Positions 43,035 to 52,619 of a DNA stretch of 64,000 nucleotides are shown in pieces (the first letter of the stretch is position 1; each line of letters begins with the position of its first letter). Under the pieces are notes generated by a model that was given only the letters and a program-made list of their open reading frames with translations, was not told the origin of the DNA and did no database searches. The position numbers and the translations under genes were made by a program. The stretch comes from Bacillota bacterium. Its GTDB lineage: Bacteria > Bacillota > Clostridia > Christensenellales > SZUA-584. Location: assembly GCA_023391105.1 (NCBI GenBank), contig JAEWBO010000041.1, positions 47,617 to 111,616 on the forward strand. The letters run 5' to 3'.

Positions 43035-46000
43035 ATGAGTGAGATTATGACACCGATGCCGTTTGAACAGCTGATCGGATGGATGCTGGAAGAGTACCGC
43101 AGCAAGAACAGCGTATTCGGTGTAAATAAGAATAAATTCTATAAAAATGAGTCCGGAAAAACTGTGACTATTCTCGGTCAGGAATTGAGCAGCCCATTGG
43201 GGCCTGCGGCGGGGCCGAACACACAGCTTGCACAAAACCTCGTGGCGTCTTACGTGGCGGGGTTTCGCTTCATGGAGCTCAAAACCGTGCAGACGATGGA
43301 CGGGGAAGACCTGCGCAAATGCATTCCACGCCCCTGCATCAACGCGGAGGACGAAGGGTACAACTGCGAATGGTCAACCGAACTCACGGTGCAGCAGGCG
43401 TATGAGGAATATATAAAGGGTTGGTTTGCCGTGCATGTTGCGATGAAGGAATTCGGCCTTGGCGACAAGACGGATTGTCTTTTCAATATGAGCGTGGGGT
43501 ACGACTTCGAGGGCATCACTTCCGAAAAGATCGATACATATATCAACAACATGGCCGATGCGAGCGGCACGGACATCTGGTCCAAGTGCAAGGCGTATTT
43601 GCTGGACAACCTGAATCGGTTCCATAACGTAACGGCGGAAGATATAGAAAAGGTTTCTCCCTGTGTATCCTCATCGATCACGCTCTCGACGCTGCATGGG
43701 TGCCCGCCGGAGGAGATCGAGAAGATCGCGCATTATTTCCTCACAGTCAAGAAAATGGACACGTATATCAAGGTCAACCCGACGTTGCTCGGGTACGACT
43801 TTGTGCGTGATATTTTGGATAAGCTCGGATACGGTTATGTGACGTTTGACGACAGGCATTTCCAGCAGGATCTCAAGTTCGAGGATGCTGTGGTGCTGAT
43901 CGATAAGCTCATGAGAACAGCCAAAGAGGGTGGCCTCGCGTTTGGCGTGAAGGTGTCAAACACATTCCCTGTGATGATTAAAAACGACGAGCTGCCCGGC
44001 GAGTTTATGTATATGTCGGGACGGGCGTTGTTCCCGCTGAGCATCAATGTGGCACGAAGCTTAAGCAACCACTTTGACGGTGCGCTGCCCATATCATATT
44101 CAGGCGGTGCGGATTATTTTAACGTCGAAAAGATACTGAAAACGGGCATCAAGCCCATCACGTTTGCGACCACAATATTGAAGCCGGGCGGCTATGCGCG
44201 GGCTTGGCAGCTCAGCAGAAAAGCTGAGACAGTGGTGTTCGAGGGCGACAGAATTGACATGGACGCGCTGAATGCATTAGCCGACAGCGTGCTTGATGAT
44301 AAGCATATTCAAAAAGACGCAAGAGAGGTCAAGTCGAGAAAGACAGATTCAAGCCTTCCGCTTTTTGACTGCTTCAAAGCGCCGTGCAAAGACGGCGGCT
44401 GCCCGATCGAGCAGCAGATACCCGAGTATTTGCAGATGGTCGCCAAGGGCGAATACGACAAAGCGTTTGAAATTATCGCCATCGACAACGCGGCGCCCGC
44501 TGTCACAGCCGAGATTTGCAGCCATGTGTGTCAGAGCAAATGCACACGCATCGATTATGATCAGCCGCTGCAAGTCAGAAATGCAAAGAAGCTCGCTGTG
44601 CAGAATGCACAGCGCAAATATATCGATAGTTTAAGGCCCGTTCCGCTGAAGACGGAGAAAAAAGCGGCGGTGATCGGCGCGGGCCCTGCGGGCATCGCGG
44701 CAGGCGTGTATTTGCGGCGCAACGGTGTGTCTGCGACTGTGTTTGAAAAACGCGACAAGCCCATGGGCATCATTGAATATGTGATTCCGGGTTTTCGCAT
44801 TCCACAGCAGGCGATCAAAGCCGATTATGAGATGGCCGTGAAAACGGGTGTTGAGTTCGTTTTTAATGCGGACGAGAATTTTGATATTGAGGCGCTCAAG
44901 AAGAGCTATGATTTTATCATCATTGCGACAGGCGCGTGGAAGCAGGGCGCTTGTCCCGTGAAAACGGGCGGCGATAAGCTGCTGGATGCGCTGGATTTTC
45001 TGGAGAAATCCAAGGCCTGCGATTGCGCTATAAACCTTGGAAAATCAATCGCGGTGATCGGCGGCGGCGATGTCGCGATGGACTGCGCACGTGCCGCGAA
45101 ACGGGCGGTTGGCTCACCCCAGGTGAGCATCGTATACAGAAGGACGAAGGATTTCATGCCCGCCGAGATCGAGGAGAAACAGCTCGCGCTTGCGGACGGC
45201 ATCGAATTCTTAGAGCTGCTGGCTCCCGTGTCTTATGAAGATGGCGTGCTGACAGTGGAAGTGATGACACTGGGAGAGAGAGATGTTGACGGACGCTGCA
45301 AGGTGGTTTCCACAGGCGAAACCAAGACACTTGCTTTTGATACGGTGATCAGCGCGGTGGGCGCGCGTGTGGACACAGCTGCGTTTGAACAGCGCGGTGT
45401 CAAGCAAAACAATCGAGGCTATGCGGATGTGAGCAGTAGCTATGAAACGAGTATTGACGGTGTTTACGTCGCGGGCGATTGCCGAAGCGGCGCGGCGACG
45501 ATCGTTCAGGCGCTGGCGGACAGCAAGCGCATCACCAAAGATATTCTTTCTAAGCTTGGCATTGCGCACGACTTCAAACGCATTGAGAGAAACGTTTGCG
45601 AGGATGATATCCGAGCCGCCAAAGCGGTACTGGAGGATAAATGCGAGGGTCAAAGCGACGCCGCCAGATGCCTGGGGTGTGACGTTGTCTGCGAGGTGTG
45701 CTGTGACGTATGCCCCAACAGAGCCAACGTGGGCTTAAGGGTGAACGGCAAACCTCAGATCGTGCATATAGACGGCATGTGCAACGAATGCGGCAACTGC
45801 GGCTTTTTCTGCCCGCACTCTGGGCTGCCGTATAAGGATAAATTCACGCTGTTCTGGGACGAGGAAGGCTTTAAAGACAGCACCAACAAGGGCGTGCTGT
45901 TTATCGATTGTGAGAATGTGCTGGTCAGAGACGAAAACGGCGAAGCTTTCGCATGCCGCGTAGACGATGAGCGGATTTCTGATGAGTATAGGGCGTTTAT

Positions 46001-46040
46001 AAAAGCCATTAAGGAAGACGCCGGATTTATGATCCCTTAA
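43035..46040 (+). CDS. ygfK: YgfK-type Fe-S flavoprotein oxidoreductase
   Basis: 1001-residue multidomain oxidoreductase of the YgfK ('putative selenate reductase subunit') family. The N-terminal about 400 residues are dihydropyrimidine/dihydroorotate-dehydrogenase-like (STLHGCPPEEIEKI). Next comes a Cys-bearing linker (CKDGGCPIEQQIPEY; CSHVCQSKC) as in NADPH-glutamate synthase small chains, then an FAD domain (VIGAGPAGIAAGVYL) and a NAD(P) domain (VIGGGDVAMDCARAA). The C-terminus has two Cys clusters (CLGCDVVCEVCCDVCP; CNECGNCGFFCP). A reductive step on the purine-derived ring is inferred from context. SD GGGGGCC is weak. Confidence 0.92.
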   Translation: MSEIMTPMPFEQLIGWMLEEYRSKNSVFGVNKNKFYKNESGKTVTILGQELSSPLGPAAGPNTQLAQNLVASYVAGFRFMELKTVQTMDGEDLRKCIPRPCINAEDEGYNCEWSTELTVQQAYEEYIKGWFAVHVAMKEFGLGDKTDCLFNMSVGYDFEGITSEKIDTYINNMADASGTDIWSKCKAYLLDNLNRFHNVTAEDIEKVSPCVSSSITLSTLHGCPPEEIEKIAHYFLTVKKMDTYIKVNPTLLGYDFVRDILDKLGYGYVTFDDRHFQQDLKFEDAVVLIDKLMRTAKEGGLAFGVKVSNTFPVMIKNDELPGEFMYMSGRALFPLSINVARSLSNHFDGALPISYSGGADYFNVEKILKTGIKPITFATTILKPGGYARAWQLSRKAETVVFEGDRIDMDALNALADSVLDDKHIQKDAREVKSRKTDSSLPLFDCFKAPCKDGGCPIEQQIPEYLQMVAKGEYDKAFEIIAIDNAAPAVTAEICSHVCQSKCTRIDYDQPLQVRNAKKLAVQNAQRKYIDSLRPVPLKTEKKAAVIGAGPAGIAAGVYLRRNGVSATVFEKRDKPMGIIEYVIPGFRIPQQAIKADYEMAVKTGVEFVFNADENFDIEALKKSYDFIIIATGAWKQGACPVKTGGDKLLDALDFLEKSKACDCAINLGKSIAVIGGGDVAMDCARAAKRAVGSPQVSIVYRRTKDFMPAEIEEKQLALADGIEFLELLAPVSYEDGVLTVEVMTLGERDVDGRCKVVSTGETKTLAFDTVISAVGARVDTAAFEQRGVKQNNRGYADVSSSYETSIDGVYVAGDCRSGAATIVQALADSKRITKDILSKLGIAHDFKRIERNVCEDDIRAAKAVLEDKCEGQSDAARCLGCDVVCEVCCDVCPNRANVGLRVNGKPQIVHIDGMCNECGNCGFFCPHSGLPYKDKFTLFWDEEGFKDSTNKGVLFIDCENVLVRDENGEAFACRVDDERISDEYRAFIKAIKEDAGFMIP

Positions 46041-46086
46041 AGAAGGGCGTTTTGGTCACAACGACGCAGAAAGCAGGAATTGCAAA

Positions 46087-47466
46087 GTGGTCATTAAAAA
46101 CGGACGTGTGGTCACGGAAACCAGTGTGATTGAGACGGATATACTGATTAAGGATGGCATTATCACCGAAATCGGCGACGGTCTTTCTGACGCCGAAATT
46201 ATTGACGCAGCCGGAAAGTACGTGCTGCCCGGCGGCATCGATGTGCATACGCACATGAACCTTGATGTGGGCATCGCTGTGGCGCAGGACGATTTTTTTA
46301 CCGGCACCATCGCGGCAGCCTGCGGGGGTACCACCACAATCGTGGATCACTTGGGCTTTGGGCCAAAGGGGTGCAGCCTCGATCATCAGATCAATCACTA
46401 TCACAAGCTTGCAAAAGATAAGGCTGTGATCGATTACAGCTTTCACGGCGTGATTCAGCATGTGGACGAAGACGTGCTTGCTATGATGGAGACGTTGATA
46501 GAACAGGGCATCACAAGCCATAAGATATACATGACCTATGGCTTTAAGATGAGTGACGAGGACATCTATGAGGTTTTAAAGCGCGCCAAGAAGCTTGGCA
46601 TCATGATCGCCGTGCATCCCGAGAACGATGGTGTGGTGAACATCCGAAGGCGCGAACTGGTGGAAGCGGGCTGCACAGCGCCTAAGTACCATGCCATCAG
46701 CAGGCCGGAGCCGTGTGAGGCCGAAGCCGTGAGCCGCGTCATGCAAATATCTGCAATCGCGGGAGACGCGCCGCTTTATATCGTACATCTGTCCAATCAC
46801 TTGGGGATGCAGTACATTAAGCTGGGAAAGCAGAACGGAATCAAAAACACATTTGTGGAAACGTGCCCGCAGTATCTGCTGCTGAACGACACATATTACG
46901 AGAGAGAAGACGCTCTGAAATACGTGATGAGCCCGCCGCTAAGAGACGAAGCCAACAACGCGCTGCTTTGGGACGACATCGCAAATGGGGATATAGACAC
47001 AGTCGCGACGGATCATTGCCCATTCGATATAAAGCTTAAGGAGAAGATGGGCAAGGACGACTTCACCAAGTGCCCCAATGGCATGCCGGGTGTGGAGCTA
47101 AGATTCCCGCTGATATTCTCCGAGGGCGTGATGAAAGGCCGCATATCCGCCATTCAGTTTGCCCAGCTCTGCGCGACCAACCCTGCTAAGCTGTTTGGCA
47201 TGTATCCCAAAAAGGGTGTGATAAGGGAAGGCAGCGACGCGGATATCGTCATCATGGATACGAATTCATCGCAGACGATCACGCACGACAGGCTCCATGA
47301 AAACGTGGACTACACGCCGTATGAGGGCATAGAGCTCAAATGCTTAGTGGACTGCGTGATATCGCGCGGAGAGGTCATCGTCAAGGACAACGCGTATATC
47401 GGAGATAAGGCAAGAGGACAGTTTATCAAACGCGGCAAACCAATGCTTAGCGTCGCACATAAATAA
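46087..47466 (+). CDS. hyuA: Dihydropyrimidinase / D-hydantoinase family enzyme
   Basis: 459 residues, cyclic-amidohydrolase (dihydropyrimidinase/hydantoinase) fold. Metal sites: GGIDVHTHMN (HxH), the carbamylated-Lys segment SHKIYMTYGFK, VHPEND, IVHLSNH and TVATDHCPF (Asp). GTG start at 46087 behind AGCAGGAAT; no upstream ATG gives a longer frame. It would hydrolyse a cyclic ureide in purine breakdown. Lies 46 bases after ygfK and 27 before the next gene. Confidence 0.92.
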   Translation: MVIKNGRVVTETSVIETDILIKDGIITEIGDGLSDAEIIDAAGKYVLPGGIDVHTHMNLDVGIAVAQDDFFTGTIAAACGGTTTIVDHLGFGPKGCSLDHQINHYHKLAKDKAVIDYSFHGVIQHVDEDVLAMMETLIEQGITSHKIYMTYGFKMSDEDIYEVLKRAKKLGIMIAVHPENDGVVNIRRRELVEAGCTAPKYHAISRPEPCEAEAVSRVMQISAIAGDAPLYIVHLSNHLGMQYIKLGKQNGIKNTFVETCPQYLLLNDTYYEREDALKYVMSPPLRDEANNALLWDDIANGDIDTVATDHCPFDIKLKEKMGKDDFTKCPNGMPGVELRFPLIFSEGVMKGRISAIQFAQLCATNPAKLFGMYPKKGVIREGSDADIVIMDTNSSQTITHDRLHENVDYTPYEGIELKCLVDCVISRGEVIVKDNAYIGDKARGQFIKRGKPMLSVAHK

Positions 47467-47493
47467 TTCTGAAAAGAATCAAAGGAGAGAATC

Positions 47494-48969
47494 ATGAGTA
47501 AGTACACACAGATCGATTTGACAGTTGACGAAAAACGGCAGCAAAGAGCGGTTCAGCGCGCCAAGGAGCGAAACATTGTGATTCCGACTATCGCGGAGAT
47601 GAAAAACCCCGATCTTATAGATGATGGCATCAAAGCCCAATTGAAGGATGTGGGGCTATGGGATGTGAACCCGCTCAACCTTTACAGAATCTCATGGCAT
47701 AACGAGCCGGTGGAAAAGGGCGGCGGCTTTGGTGATGTTAATTATATCGAGCTGCCTGAGGAACTGACCGGCGTGAAGGCAAAAATCGTGGCAATAAGCG
47801 GCAAATGGTTCCCGACCGGCGCACACAAGGTGGGCGCGGCTTTTGGCTGCCTCGTGCCGAGGCTCGTCACAGGCCAGTTCGACCCGACCACTCAGAAGGC
47901 CGTCTGGCCGTCCACAGGCAACTATTGCCGCGGCGGCGCTTACGATTCTTCTCTGCTCGCGTGTGATTCCATCGCGATATTGCCCGAAGGCATGAGCAAG
48001 GAACGTTTCGAATGGCTGGAAACCGTGGCGGGTGAGACCATCAAAACGCCGGGCACAGAAAGCAACGTGAAAGAGATTTTCGACAAGTGCTGGGAGCTTC
48101 GCAATTCCGGCCAGGATCTTATGATATTCAACCAGTTTGAAGAGTTTGGCAATTATCTGTGGCACTACGAAGTGACCGGCACAGCGATTGAAGGAGTGCT
48201 TAAGCAGGTGATGAACGAGAAGTCCAGCTTCCATGGTTATATCAGCTGCACGGGCTCGGCCGGCACCATCGCGGCGGGCGATTATCTCAAGAAAATATTC
48301 CCCAAAAGCCGCATTGTGGCCTCCGAAGCGCTGCAGTGCCCCACGATTTATAACAACGGCTTTGGCGCGCACCGTATCGAGGGCATCGGTGATAAACACA
48401 TCCCGTGGATACACAATGTCAAGAACACGGACGTGGCCGTTGCGGTGGACGACGAAATAGCGATGCAGTGGGTCAGAATGTTCAATGAGGAGGAGGGCCT
48501 TAAGCTGCTTAAGGAGAAGGGCGTCAAGAGCGACGTGATCGACAAATTAAGCTGGGTCGGCATTTCCGGTGCGGCCAATATTGTCGCGGCGATTAAATAC
48601 GCGAAGTATTTTGAGCTCAAGGAGAACGACGTGCTGGTCACAATTCTGACAGATTCTATCGACATGTATGAGAGCCGCTTAACAGAGCTCAATCAGGAGC
48701 ACGGCAAGTTCGACACATTTGCGGCACACGAAGTGAGCGCGCGATACTTCGACGGCATCAATATCGATTACATCAAGGAGCTTAACTACTACGACAGAAA
48801 AGCCGTTCACAACTTAAAGTACTACACTTGGGTGGAGCAGCAGGGCAAGACATATGGCGAGATCGTTGCGCAGTGGGAAGACGACAGCTACTGGACAGAC
48901 ATCACGAAGCACACGGAAGAGATTGATGAGATGATCAAAGCGTTCAACAAGAAAGTGGCAGAGGCTTAA
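47494..48969 (+). CDS. PLP-dependent fold-type II enzyme of unknown reaction
   Basis: 491-residue pyridoxal-phosphate enzyme of the tryptophan-synthase-beta/threonine-synthase fold. KWFPTGAHKVGAAFG carries the probable Schiff-base Lys, WPSTGNYCRGGAYDSSLLA follows the 'S/TGNxxxG' phosphate-contact pattern, and a glycine-rich loop CTGSAGTIAAG binds the PLP phosphate. It is about 90-120 residues longer than YgeX or cysteine synthase, with an extra C-terminal region ending KVAEA. SD AAGGAGAG. It sits just before ygeX and shares the fold but not close identity. The reaction is unassigned; a beta-replacement or elimination on a diamino or seryl acid would suit the operon. Confidence 0.8.
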   Translation: MSKYTQIDLTVDEKRQQRAVQRAKERNIVIPTIAEMKNPDLIDDGIKAQLKDVGLWDVNPLNLYRISWHNEPVEKGGGFGDVNYIELPEELTGVKAKIVAISGKWFPTGAHKVGAAFGCLVPRLVTGQFDPTTQKAVWPSTGNYCRGGAYDSSLLACDSIAILPEGMSKERFEWLETVAGETIKTPGTESNVKEIFDKCWELRNSGQDLMIFNQFEEFGNYLWHYEVTGTAIEGVLKQVMNEKSSFHGYISCTGSAGTIAAGDYLKKIFPKSRIVASEALQCPTIYNNGFGAHRIEGIGDKHIPWIHNVKNTDVAVAVDDEIAMQWVRMFNEEEGLKLLKEKGVKSDVIDKLSWVGISGAANIVAAIKYAKYFELKENDVLVTILTDSIDMYESRLTELNQEHGKFDTFAAHEVSARYFDGINIDYIKELNYYDRKAVHNLKYYTWVEQQGKTYGEIVAQWEDDSYWTDITKHTEEIDEMIKAFNKKVAEA

Positions 48970-48972
48970 GAT

Positions 48973-50172
48973 ATGGCGTTCATCAAATACGCGCCGAACG
49001 GCAAGAAGACGGGTGCGTTTACCAAAGAAACAGAGATGTTCTCTGAAAGCGAGGTCGCCAAGGTGTATCGCTTCCATCAATCGATGGGAGAGAAGTACAA
49101 CCAAACGCCGCTCGTGAGCCTTGATGCTTTCGCTGCGTCTGTGGGGCTAAAAAGGATGTACGTCAAGGACGAATCCAAGCGCGGCAATCTAAAGGCGTTT
49201 AAGCTCTTAGGCGGGGCATACGCTGTGGCAAACAGCATCTGCAAAAAGCTTGGCAAGGATATCACCGAGGTGGATTTTGAGACTCTCAAATCCGCCGAGG
49301 TGAAGCAAAAGCTCGGTGACCTTGTGTTTGCGGCGGCATCCGACGGGAATCACGGCAAATCCGTCGCGTGGGCAGCGGCTGAGTTCAATCAAAAATCCAT
49401 CGTGTATATGCCAAAAGGCACTGTGCAGGACAGGATCGACGCGATTGAAAACCTTGGCGGCACAGTCATCGTATCGGACGACAACTACGACTGGTGCGTT
49501 CGCGAGGTTAACAGGCTTTCGGTGCAGAAGGGTTGGGAGGTCGTGCTGGATACTGCGAGCGAAGGCGACGCGCAGGTAGCCGCATGGGTGATGCAGGGCT
49601 ATGCCACGATGGGCTATGAGGCGATCGTGCAGCTTGGAGATTGCGTCCCCACTCACGTCTTCCTGCAGGCGGGTGTGGGTTCGATGGCAGCCGCTATGAC
49701 TGCCGTCATCGCAAACCACTACAAGGACAAGTGTCCGAAGATATACATACTCGAGCCGCATCAGGCGGCTTGCTATTATGAATCGGGTCTCAAAAACGAC
49801 GGCAGCGCGTCCAGCGTCGATGGCGATATGGACAGCATCATGGCGGGGCTTTCGTGCGGCGTGCCCAATCCGATATCATGGGAGATCATCCGCAATTTCG
49901 CGGATGGGTTCTTCTCGTGCGACGATGTGCTGACCGCCGACGGCATGCGCATACTCGGTAACCCGTTGGGCAGCGATGAGCACGTTGTAGCGGGAGAATC
50001 CGGCGCGATCGGCACAGGGTTTGTGGACGAGATCATGAAAAGACAGCCGGAGCTTGCAAAGCAGATCGGGCTGGATGAAACGTCTTGTGTGCTGGTGTTT
50101 AGCACGGAGGGCGATACGGATACCAAGAACTACCGTGATATCGTGTGGTATGGTAAGTATTCGAGGGCTTAA
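48973..50172 (+). CDS. ygeX: 2,3-diaminopropionate ammonia-lyase (YgeX)
   Basis: Converts diaminopropionate to pyruvate and two ammonia with PLP. 399 residues. RGNLKAFKLLGGAYAV carries the Schiff-base Lys, AASDGNHGKSVAWAA is the Asn/Gly loop, and QAGVGSMAAAM is the phosphate loop; VFSTEGDTD is near the C-terminus. No strong SD; the start is 3 bases after the previous stop, so it is coupled. In the family it is the terminal enzyme of the urate pathway. The stop codon lies inside a 15-base sequence identical to the MITE terminal repeat (see findings). Confidence 0.93.
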   Translation: MAFIKYAPNGKKTGAFTKETEMFSESEVAKVYRFHQSMGEKYNQTPLVSLDAFAASVGLKRMYVKDESKRGNLKAFKLLGGAYAVANSICKKLGKDITEVDFETLKSAEVKQKLGDLVFAAASDGNHGKSVAWAAAEFNQKSIVYMPKGTVQDRIDAIENLGGTVIVSDDNYDWCVREVNRLSVQKGWEVVLDTASEGDAQVAAWVMQGYATMGYEAIVQLGDCVPTHVFLQAGVGSMAAAMTAVIANHYKDKCPKIYILEPHQAACYYESGLKNDGSASSVDGDMDSIMAGLSCGVPNPISWEIIRNFADGFFSCDDVLTADGMRILGNPLGSDEHVVAGESGAIGTGFVDEIMKRQPELAKQIGLDETSCVLVFSTEGDTDTKNYRDIVWYGKYSRA

Positions 50173-50203
50173 TCAGTGCTTCCAACGATAAACATTTTTG
50201 CTG

Positions 50204-50232
50204 GCTGAGAGCCGTTTTCGGAGGTGCTCAGC
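50204..50232 (+). other. Intergenic hairpin between ygeX and sdaAB
   Basis: GCTGAG (50204-50209) pairs with CTCAGC (50227-50232); inside, CCG TTTT CGG forms a second short stem. No T-run follows. It could slow ribosome or polymerase passage or stabilise the upstream mRNA. Confidence 0.5.
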
Positions 50233-50257
50233 GCATAAGGATTTGAGGTGAGGGGCT

Positions 50258-50929
50258 ATGCAGAGCAATTTTGGCGTATTCGATATTATTGGCCCGATTA
50301 TTATCGGGCCATCCAGCTCGCATACGGCGGGCGCGTGCCGTCTTGCCAATGCCGCGAGGGCGATCTTCAACAAGCCTATTGCCGATGCCGTCATCCACGT
50401 ATACGGCTCGTTCGCGGCCACACTGCGCGGTCACGGTACAGACAAAGCGCTCGTGGGCGGTCTCATTGGCATATCGCCGGATGACGAACAGCTCACATAT
50501 GCGCTCAACACCGCCAAGGAAAACGGGCTTTCTTATCAGTTTGCGGTGGAGGAAGAAACCGTATCCGAAGCGAATCTTGTGAAGTTTGAGATGCGCAGTG
50601 CAGATGGAGCCGAAATGAGCGTCAGCGGTGTATCTGTCGGTGGCGGCAACATCGTTGTGAAGCGGATTAATAAAACGGATCTCGAAATCAGTTTGCAATA
50701 CAACACAATGATTGTGGATCATCTGGATAAGCCGGGCGCTGTGCTCAGTGTGGCGAAAATACTTGCCGACAACCATATCAATATTGCGAGCATGAACATG
50801 TACCGGCAGGGCAAGCATGGACGTGCTTATATGATACTCGAAACGGATCAGACCATCGCGCCGGAGATTGTGCAGAGTATCCGATGCCTGGATGACATGT
50901 ATGTGATCTATATACCCCAGCTATATTAA
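50258..50929 (+). CDS. sdaAB: L-serine dehydratase, beta subunit
   Basis: Small subunit of the [4Fe-4S] L-serine deaminase, 223 residues. The N-terminus (FDIIGPIIIGPSSSHTAGACRLA) is the typical SDH_beta segment with the SSHT motif. The C-terminal ACT domain (VDHLDKPGAVLSVAKILA...NIASMN) may sense serine or a cofactor. SD GAGGTGAGGGG. It overlaps nothing and precedes sdaAA by 9 bases. Confidence 0.93.
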   Translation: MQSNFGVFDIIGPIIIGPSSSHTAGACRLANAARAIFNKPIADAVIHVYGSFAATLRGHGTDKALVGGLIGISPDDEQLTYALNTAKENGLSYQFAVEEETVSEANLVKFEMRSADGAEMSVSGVSVGGGNIVVKRINKTDLEISLQYNTMIVDHLDKPGAVLSVAKILADNHINIASMNMYRQGKHGRAYMILETDQTIAPEIVQSIRCLDDMYVIYIPQLY

Positions 50930-50938
50930 GGAGCCGCC

Positions 50939-51844
50939 ATGTTTAAGTATCAATACAAGAGTCAAAAGGATATCGAAGAGAAAACGACACAATATGCTTT
51001 AAGCATTTCGGCTTTGGCGGCTTTGCATGAGGCGGAGCGTCAGGAAGTGGACTTGGATGTGGTTTCTGGGCAAATGAAAGCCACTCTCAGTGTGATGAAA
51101 ACCAACATTTCCGCGGGTATTAGCTCGACAATGCCGTCAATCGGCGGATTGATCGGCAAAAACGCTGCCAAAATGTATGACTACGCGGCAAACGGCAACT
51201 CATTGAGCGGAGATATTTTATGCCGCGCCACGGCCTATGCGCTGGCAGTGACGGAGGAAAACGCGCGCATGAAGCGCATTGTCGCTTGCCCCACGGCGGG
51301 TGCGTGCGGCGTGGTGCCGGGGTGTCTCATTGCCGTTCAGGAACAGCGCAAGCTCAGCGATGACGTGGTCATCAGTGCGCTTTTTAACGCGTCGGCTATT
51401 GGCATTATCATCGCAACCAACGCGACCATCAGCGGTGCGGAAGGCGGCTGTCAGGCAGAGATTGGAGCGGCATCCGCTATGGCGGCATCGGCGTTAACGC
51501 AAATGTCCGGCGGCGATGTGCCTGCTTGCTTAAGCGCGGCGGCCATTGCGCTTAAAAACATACTGGGGCTCGTGTGCGACCCTGTGGCGGGACTGGTGGA
51601 AGTGCCTTGCTCCAAACGAAACGCGATGGGCGTCGCCAACGCGTTTTCTGCGGCAGATATGGCGCTTGCCGGCATCACCAGCGTGATACCGCTGGATGAG
51701 GTCGTTAAAGCCATGAAAGAGGTAGGCAGAGCACTGCCTTTTGAGCTCAAAGAAACAGCCAAGGGCGGCGTCGCCGCATCAAAAACGGCACGGGAGATAC
51801 ACAAGCAGATAAGGCAAGATGTGGCCGATGCATATGACATATGA
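50939..51844 (+). CDS. sdaAA: L-serine dehydratase, alpha subunit
   Basis: Catalytic subunit, 301 residues, deaminating L-serine to pyruvate. The Fe-S cluster Cys motif CPTAGACGVVPG and later conserved Cys residues (GLVCDPVAGLVEVPCSKRN) are present. SD AGGAG. With YgeX it feeds pyruvate; it could process serine released during purine-ring (glycine/C1) breakdown. Last gene of the operon; no terminator was recognised before the next promoter. Confidence 0.94.
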   Translation: MFKYQYKSQKDIEEKTTQYALSISALAALHEAERQEVDLDVVSGQMKATLSVMKTNISAGISSTMPSIGGLIGKNAAKMYDYAANGNSLSGDILCRATAYALAVTEENARMKRIVACPTAGACGVVPGCLIAVQEQRKLSDDVVISALFNASAIGIIIATNATISGAEGGCQAEIGAASAMAASALTQMSGGDVPACLSAAAIALKNILGLVCDPVAGLVEVPCSKRNAMGVANAFSAADMALAGITSVIPLDEVVKAMKEVGRALPFELKETAKGGVAASKTAREIHKQIRQDVADAYDI

Positions 51845-51862
51845 TTTAACATTGGCGGATAG

Positions 51863-51891
51863 TTGCGATAAATGGTAAAATATCGTATCAT
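51863..51891 (+). promoter_or_regulatory. Sigma-A-like promoter of the YheO-type regulator gene
   Basis: TTGCGA (51863-51868), 17 bases, TATCAT (51886-51891), 48 bases before the ATG. It lies between sdaAA and the regulator, allowing separate expression of the regulator and the following amidohydrolase. Confidence 0.55.
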
Positions 51892-51939
51892 AATACATAT
51901 TACTGGTAAAATCAATTATATGCATTAGAGGGGTTTGGT

Positions 51940-52581
51940 ATGGATAAAGCGTTCTTCAGGCCATTTTGGGTTCAGCTTGCGAAGGGCATCACAGGCCATT
52001 TTGGCGAAAACTGTGAGGTTGTCATTCACGATCTGACCGAGGATGCGGAACACACGATCATATTTATAGAAAATGGACATGTGACAGGACGCAAGGTTGG
52101 CGACGGGTCGTCAAGAGTCGTTCTGGAGGCGCATGGCAAAAAGCCCGAGGAGCTTCAGGACAGAATCAATTATCTGACACAGACTGAGGACGGGCGGGTG
52201 CTCAAATCCACCACGATTTACATAAGGAACAACGATGATAAGGTGGTGGGCATTTTTGCAATTAACTATGATATCACAAATTTCATCATGATGGACTATT
52301 CCCTTAAAAGTCTGATTGAGACCAAAGACGAAAAAGAAGCGCCCGAGAAGATCACGAAGGGTGTGAATGGCCTGCTGAGTGAGCTGATTGAGCAATCCGT
52401 GAAGCTTGTCAACAAGCCGGTCTCGCAGATGAACAGAGAGGATAAGATCAAAGCCATCAAATTCCTGCAGGATAAAGGCGCATTTCTGATTACCAAATCA
52501 GGCGATAAGGTTTCGAAGTACTTTGGTATATCGAAATTCACGCTTTACAACTATATTGACGTGAAGGAAAACGGAAAGTAG
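51940..52581 (+). CDS. YheO-type (PAS_6/HTH) transcriptional regulator
   Basis: 213 residues. N-terminal PAS-like YheO domain (FGENCEVVIHDLTE through INYDITNF) and C-terminal HTH_22-type helix-turn-helix (DKGAFLITKSGDKVSKYFGISKFTLYNYID) match DNA-binding regulators of the YheO/DauR family, which often control amino-acid or amidohydrolase genes. SD GAGGGG. It sits at the end of the ygeY operon next to an amidohydrolase, so it is the prime candidate for local control of the catabolic cluster. Confidence 0.85.
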   Translation: MDKAFFRPFWVQLAKGITGHFGENCEVVIHDLTEDAEHTIIFIENGHVTGRKVGDGSSRVVLEAHGKKPEELQDRINYLTQTEDGRVLKSTTIYIRNNDDKVVGIFAINYDITNFIMMDYSLKSLIETKDEKEAPEKITKGVNGLLSELIEQSVKLVNKPVSQMNREDKIKAIKFLQDKGAFLITKSGDKVSKYFGISKFTLYNYIDVKENGK

Positions 52582-52619
52582 ATTTGCTGCACGTCTGTGC
52601 TTTAAAGAAAGGGTTAGAT

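Noticed and set aside
38316..50172. In-frame UGA selenocysteine codons in the selenium-linked ygeY cluster
   Set aside because: All genes in the cluster are full length by family standards without UGA read-through; no selenoprotein was found.
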